From assembly GCF_905220365.1 (NCBI RefSeq), contig NC_061136.1, positions 7,295,702-7,359,701 of the forward strand: a stretch of 64,000 bases of DNA, given 5' to 3'. The notes below the pieces were generated by a model. That model was given only the letters and a program-made list of their open reading frames with translations. It was not told the origin of the DNA and made no database searches. This document shows, in pieces, positions 1-11,395 of this stretch. How positions within the stretch are numbered: position 1 is the stretch's first letter; every line of letters begins with the position of its first letter. The stretch is from Vanessa cardui. Taxonomy: Eukaryota > Arthropoda > Insecta > Lepidoptera > Nymphalidae. A program made the position numbers and the translations under genes.

Positions 1-285
1 TCCATTGCGCGGTTTAAAAACGGCTGTAATTGCTGAAACCATAATTTAATTCCACTAACGTAGTATTTGAACTGATGCCAAATCAAATTTAATAAAAACT
101 AAAACCAAATGACTAAATCAGTGTAGCATTAACTGGTATCTGTACAGTTAATTGGAGTATTATTGTCTGTTTGTTGCGAAGGTCTTCGATCGCGTATAAC
201 ACAAATCACGTATTTCTCCTATGGAATGGAACTTTTAAAATTCGCATATTACACAGCCTTGTGAAACACCACTTACTTCTGCATG
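1..285. other. No gene seen, unique AT-rich DNA
   Basis: No open frame of note, repeat or RNA signal is visible before the first SINE B copy. Confidence 0.5.
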
Positions 286-580
286 TTTTTTTTTATGGAA
301 TAGGTTGGCGGACGGGCATATGGGCCAACTGACGGTAAGTGGTCACCATCACCCATAGACAATGACGCTTTAAGAAATATTAACTATTCCTTACATCGTC
401 AATGCGCTACCAACCTTGGGAACTAAGATGCTATGCCCCTTGTGCCTGTAGTTACACTGGCTCACTCACCCTACAAACCGGAACACAACAATACTGCGTA
501 CTGTTGTTTAGCGGTAGAATATCTGATGAGTGGGTGGTATCTACCCAGGCGGGCTTGCATAAAGCCCGACCACCAAGTGA
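286..580 (-). mobile_element. SINE B copy (near full length)
   Basis: Read on the minus strand it starts at the acttggtggt-type 5' end (right edge) and finishes in an A run, seen as the T run at 286-294. Shared landmarks are the segments ggttggcggacg, taagtggtcaccatc, cttgtgcctgtagttacac and gatgagtgggtggtat. It matches the copies at 8471 and 27675 along nearly its whole length. It has no coding capacity of its own. The plus-strand open frame from 402 starts inside this copy and runs on into the neighbouring LINE remnant, so that frame is not a gene. Its tail resembles the 3' end of the LINE at 690-1250. Confidence 0.85.
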
Positions 581-689
581 AATGTTAATGACATTTTGGA
601 GATCAGCAATTAGTGCCAAGATTCGTAGTAGAACGTTCACGATAACGGAACCAACTTGTGCCTGTAATCGTGTATTTGTTAAAGAATCG

Positions 690-1250
690 AACTGGAGTCG
701 GTGTGGGGCCGAGTCAGATTCGACAATTTCAGCCTCACATGGGGTACTGTTTTACCCTATCTGTTGGCGAGAGCTCCCCAGTGCTACATTCTTCTATTTG
801 ACCGTATATGAAGCAGACGAATTATTGAAGCCAAAGCCTATTCCCAGCAGCTTGATCCTTTGACTTTGCGCAGAAATATTGGATCACTCTACAGTAAGAG
901 CTGCGATTTTCAAGGAATTGTCTCCATTAATTCTGTCTACTAAATTTCACCTTTTTTAAATCGCGTCCGAATTCGAAGTTTCGTCCGCAACATCTTGATG
1001 TTCGAAAATCTACTTTAGTTTGATTTTTAATGCATTTTGGTCTTATTTCTACTCTGTGGAACCAGCTTTCGTTAGAGATTTTTTCGTATCGATATGACTT
1101 GGGAACCTCCATGAAAAGAATTTACACATTTCTTAAAGACTACCAACTCATTTGGAAACTCTGGCGTTGTAGATGTCTACGGGCGACTAGTAGTTATTTT
1201 CAACAGATGAGCCTCAGGTTCGTTTGCTACCCATTAAAATAAAATAATAA
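690..1250 (+). mobile_element. Decayed Jockey/CR1-like LINE, 3' end of ORF2
   Basis: Conceptual translation, with frame changes, gives pieces I recognise from the C-terminal tail of common lepidopteran non-LTR retrotransposon polyproteins. A RAPQCYILLFDRI-like block lies near 765-805, followed by QQLDPLTLRRNIGSLY near 846-893. LWNQLSLEIFSYRYDLGTSM then lies near 1058-1115, followed by a lysine-rich LKDYQ block. These lie in different frames with stops between them, so this is a dead copy. The 3' end (1165-1250) carries a degraded form of the gatcacttaccatcaggtg-type tail and ends in an A-rich run. Clade is inferred from memory of the family; the reverse transcriptase core is not present here. 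Confidence 0.7.
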
Positions 1251-2277
1251 CAATAAAATTATCTAATAATCTATACAATTTTCTTTGAGCAAACTCGACT
1301 TCATTTTCTCTTTAAATGAGTATTTATTTTGCGCTGAATAATATTTCCGAAGTTTTTGCGTATGCGTGTCTAAGTAAGGCAAGAACGAAACATTCAGATT
1401 ATAATCATTAATACGGGATGTCGTACTATCTAGAGTTGCGTTTCGCAAGTATGCGTGTTTTGTCTGTCTAAGCAGATGTTCGTGCAAGTCGATAAAAAGG
1501 AAGATTGCGTGTACAGCAATAGATTACTTTATCAACCGTCGTGAAGACAACATGTGTTAAGAGACTGCCCAACGTTTCGCTGTGTTGATTAATAGTTTAA
1601 TCAATCTCAAAGTTTTGCTGTACACGACCTGAATCACTCTGAGAAAATGTATAATGTAGAACGTATTACGTACTACACTATTTTACATTATTTTTAAAAA
1701 AGAGTAACTATTGAAACTTTTTCTCATTATTTTTAATAAAATACACAATTCGTACCGTTGGTAATCTTGAATATGCTATATAATAATAGGTTAAATTCAA
1801 TTCTGTAGAATGAAAATTAAAAAATCCTTTTGAGAGCTTTAATGATACTAAAATATTTTTTTCTTGGGCACTGACAACGATGATGATCAATATATAGGTT
1901 TTATATATTGGCTATCTATCGTTCAACGTTTAAAAAAATAGTCAGATAGTTGTAAAGGTAGATTTTCTGGTCTATACTTTATATATTATATATGTATATA
2001 GGTGTTATTAACAATTTCAAACTCATATGTTCATATCTATTATTATACTATTTCATTTAAAATCTATCATAACTACAAATACAATATTAAATAATACGCA
2101 TACTTAACAAAATTAGCTTTCAAATAGTTTACTTTAAACGACTCAATTAACTTTGTAATGTAACTCAGTTCAAGCGAGCTAGAGAAGTCTCAAGCTCCAC
2201 TTTCAGTAAATTTGTTTGTAGAAATAGATGCTGATATACAAAACACATTTTAGGTTATTTTTCTATAATTTTTAAAT
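1251..2277. other. No gene seen, AT-rich DNA
   Basis: Only small open frames with no recognisable domain. TA-rich tracts occur at about 1975-2000. Nothing else supported. Confidence 0.5.
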
Positions 2278-2528
2278 ATTTTTTATTGTGTAGGTAGACG
2301 GATGAAGAAATCGGCCCTGATTATTACCAACGCATATAGACATTGGCACCGTAAAACAAATCTTTATATCGCCTACATTTGCTTCTTGTGTCTGTAGGTA
2401 CACTGGGTCATTGACCCTTCTAATTAAAACGGAAAAAATAGCTATCACTAATTCTATTGAATTTTAATCACCAAATCTATTGTATTTATGATGGGTGGTT
2501 GGTACTTACTGGCTCTACCACCACATAA
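2278..2528 (-). mobile_element. SINE B copy (old, degenerate)
   Basis: Preceded by a T run at 2275-2284 and carrying recognisable but worn landmarks in order: taggtagacgg, cttgtgtctgtaggtacactgg, a gatgggtggttggtact block, and a terminal ctaccaccacat. The middle is much altered. It is clearly older than the copies at 286 and 8471. Confidence 0.6.
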
Positions 2529-3678
2529 TTCGAATGTTATACAGTCCAGCGTTTGATCCGTACTTGTCATTATAATAACAATTTTTAGATGAATAATTGT
2601 CAATCTGTAAAGTATGTTGTTCTTAGAGAACGTTGATGATATTTAACATCAAAATTCGTTCTTAAAGTTATCGAAGTTCATTCATTCATCTTCATTCTTC
2701 ATTCGTCAGAATCAGTTTTAGCAAAATTGGCTCAATGAAAAAAATTGCAGACAAAAGACGTGTCTACTTTTAAATTACTTTATTGCGGTCTATTTACTAC
2801 TTATCAAATGTAATTGAGGATGACAGAGCTCCATAAAACGGTTTATTGCAGGTAGGTAATAGTTTCAACAATAGATTGCAATGAAAAGTGCATTGACCTT
2901 GCTTTCGTTATTCGAAATAAATTGTGTTATTATTTATCTTGTTTATATCATTACTTACTAACTTATTTTTATGTTATATAAAGTTTTATTTTAATTTCAT
3001 GTCATGATTCGAATCGATAGTTATTAAAACTGGCCCTATAATAGTTAACCAACAAAATAGCTCTACTAATTAAAGCTTAAAATCTATAAGAAAATTATTT
3101 ATGGCAAACTATGGATATATAGCAATGCTTCCAGTAATATAAAATAATAATTTTAACAACATTTTGGATTCATCGATTAAAGTTATTACAATGTTGATTC
3201 ATCGTCGAATTAAAAAGAAATATTAACATTATCCCTTCATTTATTCACGACTTAAAACTTATATTACTGTAATATATGTAAGATAATTTCATGTATATTT
3301 TTCATGATTAATTAACATTGAAATACAATATAGGAATTTCAAATAAACATCGGAGTAGTTTTATTTACTGCGAATGTGTAAATGAACAAAATTTGTGTTT
3401 ACTGAAGTTTATTTCCTACGGTGACTGTGAAACTGCGTGGTAATTTACGCTGACTTTGAAAGGAAAATGGTGAAAATCAAAGGCAAGTTTATTTCGCAAC
3501 ATATGTTTCTTTTTATTGTAAAAGCCATTCGTATTTAGTTAGTCGTGATTACTCTTGAAATTTGTAGATTTTTTCTTTTATATTCGTAGTATTTCTAATA
3601 CATTTTGTTACTTTGACTTCTCCAACTATTATAACCATAAATTCTTGGCATATATAGACAATAATGATGATGATATAC
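2529..3678. other. No gene seen; short CATTC-type microsatellite
   Basis: Unique AT-rich DNA with an imperfect cattc/cttcattc run at about 2676-2705. No gene or RNA signal recognised. Confidence 0.5.
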
Positions 3679-3955
3679 CGATAACCGTTGGGGAAAACGT
3701 GTTCTAGAGTTGAGACCGCTGGTTCAAGTTCAAGCACCGCTTATTCATTTGCTTAATTTGTCTTTATAATTCATCTCGTGCTCAGCAGTGAAGGAAAACA
3801 TCGTGAGGAAACCTGCATGTGACAAATTTCATAGAAATTCTGCCACATGCGTATTCCACCAACCCTCATTGGAACAGCGTGGTGGAATATGTTCCAAACC
3901 TTCAGGAGGCATTTATCCCAGCAGTGGGAATTTACAGGCTGCTGTTGCTGTTGAT
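3679..3955 (+). mobile_element. SINE A copy (subfamily with GTT-type tail)
   Basis: The tRNA-like head is worn, but the B box ggttcaagttc is at 3721-3731. The body is well kept: tttgtctttataattcatc, gaaggaaaacatcgtgagg, tgacaaatttcatagaaat, attccaccaaccctcattgg, then cagcagtgggaatttacagg and a gctgttgctgttg tail. The small open frames on both strands here are shadows of the repeat. It groups with the copies at 62591 and 63743 by its tgacaaatttcatag variant. Confidence 0.8.
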
Positions 3956-5849
3956 AGAATTCATTAGATCGTCTCCCGCGTACCAAAATAAAATAAATAA
4001 TTCATTTAAATAATACTTTAAAAAAAAGACGATAAATTTACCAGCAGTAGTTTATCTTACAGTAGAAAAAAACGTTAAATTATATAAAGGTATTTCAGGT
4101 TTTTAGGCTGGGAATTATTAATATGCACTGGCTCCAATACGGAAGAAATCGAGATACTCTAACGTTTTTTATCAACCCTTAGGAATTTTATTAGGGGATG
4201 GTAACTATCTTCCACAATTTACAGCTTAGATACGGGCTAAACCTTAGAATCGATTGCGGGATTAGTGAGAGGACAAATTGAGATCAAGTTGGTTTGTTAG
4301 GTCTACTATGCTGCTATACCGATCTATATAGTCTCTCATTTTGTTTGCAGCTGAACTACGAACCAACATTGTTAAATAAAGACAAAAACCTTATACAACA
4401 AACAAGATAAAAGAGAAACATTTAATGCAGGTTACATGATTGAAACGTAGAAAGAAAAGGAACCATGATACACACATACAAACGCACACACACGATTGCA
4501 CGGTTCATCCGTGTAAAGCCTGAGAAAAAAGGTTTTACTTTTATTGTAATTTGTAGACGTTTTAAATGAATTTGCCAGTTTACATTTTTTGTTTCAAATT
4601 AATAGAGTTTCCAGGAAATGGCTACCAATTGGGAGTACTCAAATGTCCAACGTTCACGCAAACTAAGTCGCGAACACATGATACATTTTAATTAAAATCG
4701 GTTCTTTGTTCTCTAAACATCCGAAAATTACATACCGGGAAATAGACAGGGTTTCCAAAACATTACCATAATTCAGTACCATAGAATATCCACAAAAAAT
4801 CGATGAAATTAATGTATCAAGGAGTATTTAATATCGAAATTATAATCGATCTTAGTTTTGCTTGCACTAATCGATACATCAATCTTCAATTTGCTATCAT
4901 TAACAATATTGAACTTTGAAAAGACTTTCACGACTTAGGGTGATGACTCTTTTTTAATGTTATTACTATACGTCCATATATCAATAGATTTGTAATATAA
5001 TGTTAATTAAGTTTTTATACAAAAGTAATCTGGAATCTACGAACCGACCTTCAAAAAACTATTTCAATTCGACAATTGCTTAATGATTAATAGCAGACTT
5101 AACTCCATAAAATATTCGATCTTGAAACTAGAGATTTTAGATTAGATTGGTTCTTATTTCGGCCTCCGCAAACGTTCCATTTCGCGAAAAGTCTGCGAAC
5201 ATTCAATATTAGCTTTCATCAAAATGATTATTCTAATTCATTATAAGAGGAAAACTTCAGTAACACCAAATGTTAAGCTTGTGAATACTGCTTCAGAACT
5301 CTTAGTTAATTAGATTTTATTAAGTAAGAAAATAACAAAGTTTTCACGTAAAATTCGTGCGAAAATTATTATGCAATTTATAGCACCCGCGCCTTAATGC
5401 ATTCTCTGATTAATTTATTAGGGACCGCAGTGTGTAAAATTGATGGCTACAACTCGATGAACGTATTTTATTTTACGATCATATTTTAAAGCTACGTGAA
5501 AAGTGTTTTTATAAATTTTACACAATTTATGAAAACTCGTTCGCGCTATTGACGGGCTGTTATGTTGTAGGAATATTTATTGCCTCGTTAAATATTACTT
5601 TTTATATGTGATTCCCACAGCACCATAATTTGTACGACATCTCATGCAAGTCACGTTGTGTTCAATCGCTGCATAATTTACGGCATGAAATAATAATAAA
5701 AATACGCCATAGCTACATAAAGATTTCGTCTTTTCATTTTACTGCAAATGGTTGAGACATAAATGGCTTAGGTGAAAATGGCTAATTTATAAACTTTGAT
5801 GTTTATTAAAAAAATGTGTTCGTAAATTACATATTAATAGAAACTAAAT
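3956..5849. other. No gene seen; CA-rich run
   Basis: Unique AT-rich sequence with a short CA-rich microsatellite at about 4469-4493. No long frame, repeat family or RNA gene recognised. Confidence 0.5.
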
Positions 5850-5957
5850 ATTAACGTTTGTGCGTCTGTCTGTTTTCTTTATATAAATCTTTTAAAATAT
5901 AAGTTATATTTATGTAGATTCTTATGCTACCCGTGCAGAGCCGGTACGGCTAGTCAA
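5850..5957 (-). repeat. Family E fragment (GC-rich head plus ACAGACAG run)
   Basis: Read on the minus strand it starts with a ctagccgtaccggctctgca head and gggtagc, and ends with an acagacagacgcac run. This is the same overall plan as families C and D in this window. Such pieces are common and short in lepidopteran DNA; the parent class is not resolved here. Confidence 0.4.
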
Positions 5958-7319
5958 TACATAATATAATACAATCAGCATCAAGCCAAGCAATCTATTC
6001 GCGAAAGCTGCTGGAATAGATCTATCGCACGTGTTACATTTTTTTATTTGCTTTATCAAATATTTTTTAATATCTCTAAAGTTCCAATCCTAATTACAAA
6101 GCAATAAAACAGTTTTAATTAAAAAGTATCAGTAATTTCGTTTAAAAAGTATTTATACGATCTCATATATTTAAGTAAAGTCAATTCAGATCGCTAAATG
6201 TTGTTTTTTTTAAACATAAGAATGGTTACTTTCATTTTTTCGTATAGTACATGTACCTATATAGTGTCACATACTATTTTTAGGCGTTTTATAGATTCCA
6301 AATGTTACATATAAATTTTTCACGTATCTAAAATAGTTTTGGCATCGTTCTCTCTAAAAGCCGGTCTCTGAACGGCAATTTTCTCTCGGACTACATCGAT
6401 ATAATAAGCAATATCTTAAAAATATAAATTATATATATAAACAGTAACTAGCCCATGCCTATAAAACATATCAGCCAGGTCAGTACTTTATAAATCCGAA
6501 AGCACTGAAATGTACCTCTATAGAATAAATAGATAATATTCCAAATGTTCCATTGAGCGACGAAAGCAATCTTCTCTTTCATGGATGGGAGTTTATTCCA
6601 CCATGCGGCTGCAATACACTTTGAATGATTACATATAAGAGATTTTCATTTAAAACATACAAGTTTTACCGCCAATCCACCACGAGCGAGAAGAATCATA
6701 AACACGTATTAAAAACAATAAAATATAAGTATGGTTTGAACACCGGGTAACTTCAGCTATAAACGATATTTTCACTTAATTGAACATCAATAAGTTTTGT
6801 TGAATTTTTCAAATATTTTCAATTCTGTTATTAAAATCCTTACTTCAATTTCAAAACTTTTAATCTGCAAACTTCATAATAGTAAGTTTTTATAATAAAA
6901 CTCTAACAAGCTAAGTCGATAAGCACTTTTTTTTCAAATAAACTATTTAAACATAAAAAATATTTTCACAAGAAAAAAAATGGATTCGTTTGCAAAACTT
7001 ATGTGTAAAACCACTAATAAAATATAAAAAATAAAAAACATTAAATTCGTTTCAAATGTTTGGATTCAATTAAGTTCGATCACTAATTACTCGCGCACCA
7101 GCATAATTCAGCACCAGCTGATACCCGGGATTTTAGACATTTTTATATAAAACTTTAAGTCCCTGGCTACAACATATATTACTTATTGCGACTGTGCGAT
7201 AGCTAGAAGTTTTTTTCTTATCCCAAAGGTCGTAAGTGCTAAACGTGTTCAATGAAACTTGTATAATATCTTACTAATATACATATATATATATTTACCT
7301 CGCCATCGATCCCAAAACC
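5958..7319. other. No gene seen, AT-rich DNA
   Basis: Unique AT-rich sequence with an (AT)n stretch at about 7281-7295. The open frame at 7259-7462 overlaps the local repeat H and is not supported as a gene. Confidence 0.5.
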
Positions 7320-7482
7320 GCCATGTCTTAAAAGCTGACAAAGGTAAAACAGACACAAAGTTTCTGAACTTGGAATGCTGTCATTGTTTCGTGAACCGAG
7401 AATACCCTTGTATAAACGAGCACGTATTTGCGGTTATCAAATGTTTAACTCGACTAAAATAACTTTGAATTTCTTCAACTGT
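7320..7482 (+). repeat. Local repeat family H, copy 1
   Basis: Shares blocks with two other sites: 9100-9245 and 13318-13442. The clearest identity with copy 2 is acgtatttgcggttatc (7422-7438). Copy 3 shares the agtttc...aacttgga-type block, the cattgtttcg block and the end tttcttcaact. Likely a piece of an unclassified transposable element. Confidence 0.5.
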
Positions 7483-8405
7483 CTTAAATATCCATCGCAG
7501 TTAATATGAATTTAATAAAATATATTATTACAAGGTCTTGTAATGCTTATCGGTAAGACACGGTATTTGCTTTGACAAGACTTTTATCACATGACCAAAT
7601 CCATATTAAAATGATAAAATTTAAAAGTGTTCCAATCCAAAATATGTTTACCTTGGAACTATACTTATAAGTAACGTAAGGATATACGATGCTGAAGTTT
7701 GAAGCACATACAAAAAATATGTCTGTATTGTATTATATGCTTAAACTGGAAAGAACTATAAAAATGAGGCTGTCTTGTCAAAAACAATTCAGGGATGCAT
7801 TTTCAAAAAAATCTCCTTGGAAAGTCTACGTTCTTAATAATATTGCAAAACTCTAATTCAAATGTATTTGAAAATTGCCTTCTTAATAAAAACATGTGAT
7901 TTTGATTATCGTTGGAAATAGACAAATATTATACCGATATTAACAAATCCAAATGGAGCACAATCGAGGAGGTGGGTCTATAAATATGCACATAAAGGTG
8001 AACATTACCCTCGACTCAACGATATTGTCCATTGTAGAGAGCCATTTCATTGTGAATGGGCGACAAAAGGACCCGACACAGTGAAAAGAAATGATTGTCG
8101 AATTATATGTAATTATGTTTAAGGTAGTAATAATCATTTCATAAAAGATAACGTGATGTTATTGTAAGGATATAATAATGCGACATTACGATGACAGAAT
8201 TATGTCTGTTCTTATTACTTTGATATTATATAAAAAATAACATTGGGGTAAAGAGTTTAGAAGCTACTTGGACTTGAGAGTGTTTTTACCTTTTAAATTG
8301 TTTAGAAAATTATTACTTTAATAAGGAAAACACGATACATTACCTTTTTTACCATCATCAATAGTATAAATATTTTTAACAAGACTTCATCATAGATAAA
8401 ATCAT
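7483..8405. other. No gene seen
   Basis: Unique AT-rich sequence. A minus-strand 65-codon frame (7940-8137) has no recognisable motif. Confidence 0.5.
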
Positions 8406-8455
8406 AGATAAAAGACCGAAAACCAACATCCCTGTTGGTTTTCGGTCTTTTATCT
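8406..8455. repeat. Perfect 23-bp palindrome with 4-nt loop
   Basis: Arms 8406-8428 and 8433-8455 are exact reverse complements around the loop tccc. The palindrome ends 15 bp before the 5' end of a SINE B copy. A short direct duplication (atcatagataaa-like) lies just upstream. Confidence 0.95.
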
Positions 8456-8470
8456 ACAAATTCAGCCACC

Positions 8471-8778
8471 TTTTACTTGGTGGTAGGGCTTTGTGCAAGC
8501 CCGTCTGGGTAGGTACCACCCACTCATCGGTTATTCTACCGCCAAATAACAGTACTCAGTATTGTTGTGTTCCGGTTTGAAGGGTGTGTGAGCTAGTGTA
8601 ACTACGGACACAAAGGACATAACATCTTAGTTCTCAAGGTTGGTGGCACATTGACGATGTAAGGAATAGTTAATATTTCTTACAGCGTCATTGTCTATGG
8701 GTGATGGTGACCACTTAACATCAGGTGGCCCATATGCTCGTCCGCCAGTATACCATAAAAAAAATTAAATAAAAAAAA
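8471..8778 (+). mobile_element. SINE B copy (near full length, reference copy)
   Basis: Starts at ttacttggtggtagggc, then ctgggtaggtaccacccact, ttctaccgccaaataacagt, gttgtgttccggtttgaagg, ggcacattgacgatgtaagg and accacttaacatcaggtgg. It ends in an A-rich tail (8755-8778). This is the cleanest plus-oriented copy, so the orientation and poly(A) end of the family are read from it. Confidence 0.9.
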
Positions 8779-9099
8779 CCTTATTCGAGTCATCGGTCGT
8801 CGCCTTACGCCGCCCTTGCCGATCCGAAAAATCTACTTTAAGATATGTCTGGTATCTGCTCCAACGTGTATCAGTCACTCCACCAGCATAACTCCACTCC
8901 AGTTCTTTTCCGTTTCTCCGATGCTTATATCAGTTTCAGATATTCCATTTGTGTTGCATTTGAAATAGTTAATATCAGTCAAGGTGATCCTTGAGGCATA
9001 AAGCTTTTTCCTAAAGTGTCAATTTCTGCCACTGCCGCTTATCGTCTTTTATAAGCCGCGTAAAAGAACTTCCTTCCTAAGACAACTAACTTTCAATTA
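8779..9099. other. No gene seen
   Basis: Slightly GC-richer unique stretch without a supported frame or repeat. Confidence 0.45.
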
Positions 9100-9245
9100 T
9101 TTACCATCGATAGTGTAGAAAGCTCCAAATTCCAACGGGAACTGTCAATAAACAAATGTTCTTAGAAGACCCTTCTAAAGTGTAACGCGAACGTATTTGC
9201 GGTTATCGAAATGTTGGAGTAGAAATTGTTAGACCTTCTTAAACG
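9100..9245 (+). repeat. Local repeat family H, copy 2
   Basis: Carries acgtatttgcggttatc at 9191-9207, identical to copy 1, embedded in more diverged flanks (gacccttctaaag, aaatgttgg). Confidence 0.5.
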
Positions 9246-9504
9246 ATTACACAGTTTACACATCACACAGCAAAATCATTAGGAAATTCTAACGAGCCGC
9301 TTCGGTATTTGGTTTTGAGGCAATTTTAGTTACAGATAGATATATTCATAGTTATATTATTATAAACATGACTAGGTATATGTAATTATACTGATTGACT
9401 TAGTTGTCCACGGCTTCGCTTAATTTTTAGCTTGTTGGTTGTCATGTGTTAGGCAAAAAAGTAGCCTATGTTCTTTCGTGGGGTTCAAGTTTGTTTCATA
9501 CCAA

Positions 9505-9996
9505 CAATGACAGCCTGTAAATTTCCCATTGCTGAGTCAAGGCTTCATCTCCCTTTTCAAATCAAATTAAAATAAACTTTATTCAAGTAGGCTTTTACAA
9601 GCACCTTTGAATCGCTATTTTACAATTAAGTGAAGCTATAAAAAAATTCAAAGTCATGTTAGTTAAATACAATAACATAATATTTAAATAAATATATCAA
9701 AATTGGAAGGCAACAGGCATTAATTCCACGCTTTTTCATCATCTATAAAATCTTTTATTGAATAATATGCCTTTTTTACAAATGAGCAGAAAGGTTCGGA
9801 GCATATTCCACCACGCTGTTCCAATACGGGTTGGTGGCAGATATATGGCAGAATTTCTATGAAATTAGATACATGCAGGTTTCTTTACGCTGTTTTCCTT
9901 TACCGCCGAGCACGAGATGAATTATAATTATAAATAGTTTCAAACCGCAATCATCGGTTAAGATGCACGCGTTCTAACTACTGGACCATCTCGGCT
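9505..9996 (-). mobile_element. SINE A copy split by a LINE 3'-end insertion
   Basis: Minus-oriented SINE A: the tail acagcctgtaaatttccc is at the left, the tRNA-like head (gttctaactactggaccatc) at the right. Flanking cataccaa (9497-9504) and cattccaa (9997-10004) look like an 8-bp target duplication with one mismatch. The body is interrupted at about 9557-9783 by another element. Confidence 0.8.
9557..9783 (-). mobile_element. LINE 3'-end fragment inside the SINE A
   Basis: Contains aactttattcaagtaggct and tttacaagcacctttgaatc, which I recognise as a very common lepidopteran LINE-tail sequence. A different piece of what seems the same tail (gagaagaacaggcgtaag) is at 44195-44270. Boundaries are set where SINE A sequence stops and resumes. 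Strand is inferred. Confidence 0.55.
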
Positions 9997-10170
9997 CATT
10001 CCAAATTTCATCGAATTCGGTTCAGCGCTTTGGTCATGAAAGAGCGACAGACAGGCAGACAGTCAGACAGAATTACTTTCACATTTATAATATTAATATA
10101 GATATGTATCTGTACTGGTGAGGGTGGCTCGTTTTTCCCCAGAGGATCGGAATTGCGGTTCTACGGGGTG

Positions 10171-10403
10171 ACGACCTCCGTGGCCGGGTGGTGTGTACAC
10201 CGGCTTTCATGGGTACGCCACTTCGAGGTCCTAGGTTCGATTCCCGGCTGAGTCGATGTAGATTATCATTAGTTTTCTATGTTGTCTTGGGTCTGGCTGT
10301 TTTTGGTCGCCGTCGTTACTTCTGATTTTCCATAACACAAGTGCTTCAGCTACTTACATTGGGATCAGAGTAATGTATGTGATGTTGTCTCATATTTATT
10401 GAT
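10171..10403 (+). mobile_element. tRNA-derived SINE, second family
   Basis: A tRNA-like head with A-box-like tggccgggtgg and a strong B box ggttcgattcc (10233-10243) is followed by a conserved-looking body: tagttttctatgttgtcttg, ggtctggctgttttt, acttctgattttccataaca and acattgggatcagagtaatg. It ends near ttgtctcatatttattg. Only one copy is seen in the window. It is not a functional tRNA gene, because the head is followed by a non-tRNA body. Confidence 0.75.
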
Positions 10404-11097
10404 TTATTGCAGGGATTAATTCTGCTAGTATCCTTGCTACTATTTCACGCGGTTAGGGCGTATGCAGTGACTATTTTTCATTATATTTAAAGCATTTATT
10501 ATACATCTTCTTTTTTAAATTGTGTAATGTAAAGAAAATTTTCAACAAAAGCTTATTTTTATTTTAAAATGTTGGATTTTTAATTTAATTATACATATAT
10601 CTATTAATATTACATGTTACTTTCTACTCAAGGGTATCCTTTTTGTATTCAACAAAAGGGACTCCAAATATTTAACAAAAGAACTGACCTGAATGGAATA
10701 AAACGTAATCATAGGAACTAATATTGTTTTAATAGTACTTGAATTTGTCAAACTTTAATTGAAATTAATATAAGGATATCCTTTGTCATTTCATGAGGTT
10801 AAAATAAGTTAAGAGCGCTCATTCCAAATGCCGCTTCTTTATTTCTGATGTTTTCAAGCTCGTGTGCGTGTATAATCGCAACTTGTATATTCAAGCCAAT
10901 TGATATAAAATATTGCGTTGATATTTCATTATTTATACCATATTCATTTAATTGCATTATAAAAAAATTAAATTGAACTAATGACCTCCTTTATTATTTA
11001 AAATTTCGTTGAGTTCAAATATATTTTATAGCCGAAAAAGTTTATGAAAATTAAAATAAATACATAAAGTTTTTGTCTTAGCGGCGCTGCTGAATCG
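10404..11097. other. No gene seen, AT-rich DNA
   Basis: Unique sequence with no supported frame. The minus frame at 10998-11246 is a shadow of the family D copy. Confidence 0.5.
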
Positions 11098-11395
11098 ATA
11101 CGACAGTAGTAGAAAGTAGCTGGAACAAACAGACAGATAGACCGACAAAAATTGTAAAAAATCTTATTTTGGTATATGTACCGTGTACACATACATATGC
11201 ATTGAGTAAAAAAGGGCTGTTTTAATATTACAAACAGACAGTCCAATTTTATTATATGTATATATTAGCTGCCCGAGACCTTTTACGCGTTTGAATATAA
11301 CAAAAAAAAAATTATTGTCGCTTAAGTTACTTCTTATTATATCACTTATCTGCCAGTGAAAGTCCCGTCAAAATCGGTCCAGCCATTCCATAGAA
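11098..11395 (+). mobile_element. Family D, permuted head-to-tail partial pair
   Basis: The left unit (about 11119-11264) holds only the 3' half of family D: gaacaaacagacag, ttattttggtatatgtaccg, cagtccaattttattata. It is followed directly by the 5' half (about 11265-11395): ttagctgcccgag, acgcgtttgaatataac, ccagtgaaagtcccgtcaaa, atcggtccagccattcc. Compared with the complete copy at 37363 the halves are in swapped order. Confidence 0.7.

Larger units (their letters stand above)
9400..10102 (+). mobile_element. Family C element interrupted by a nested SINE A
   Basis: The left part (9400-9504) has the head gtccacggcttcgct, then tgtcatgtgttaggc and gttcaagtttgtttcatacc. The right part (9997-10102) continues with ccaaatttcatcgaattcgg, ttcagcgctttgg, an acagacaggcagacag run and the end atttataatattaatatag. 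Joined, the two match the uninterrupted copy at 17944. The interruption is a minus-strand SINE A. The class of family C is not certain. Confidence 0.75.

Noticed and set aside
402..863. 153-codon plus frame as a gene
   Set aside because: First third is reverse SINE B; the rest is a decayed LINE whose own pieces are in other frames.
8406..8455. microRNA precursor
   Set aside because: A perfect stem with a 4-nt loop is shorter and more perfect than a typical animal pre-miRNA; kept as a palindrome.
8406..8455. Bacterial-style terminator
   Set aside because: The window is eukaryotic and there is no gene upstream.
10171..10260. tRNA gene with a good B box
   Set aside because: Followed by a conserved non-tRNA body; it is the head of a tRNA-derived SINE.
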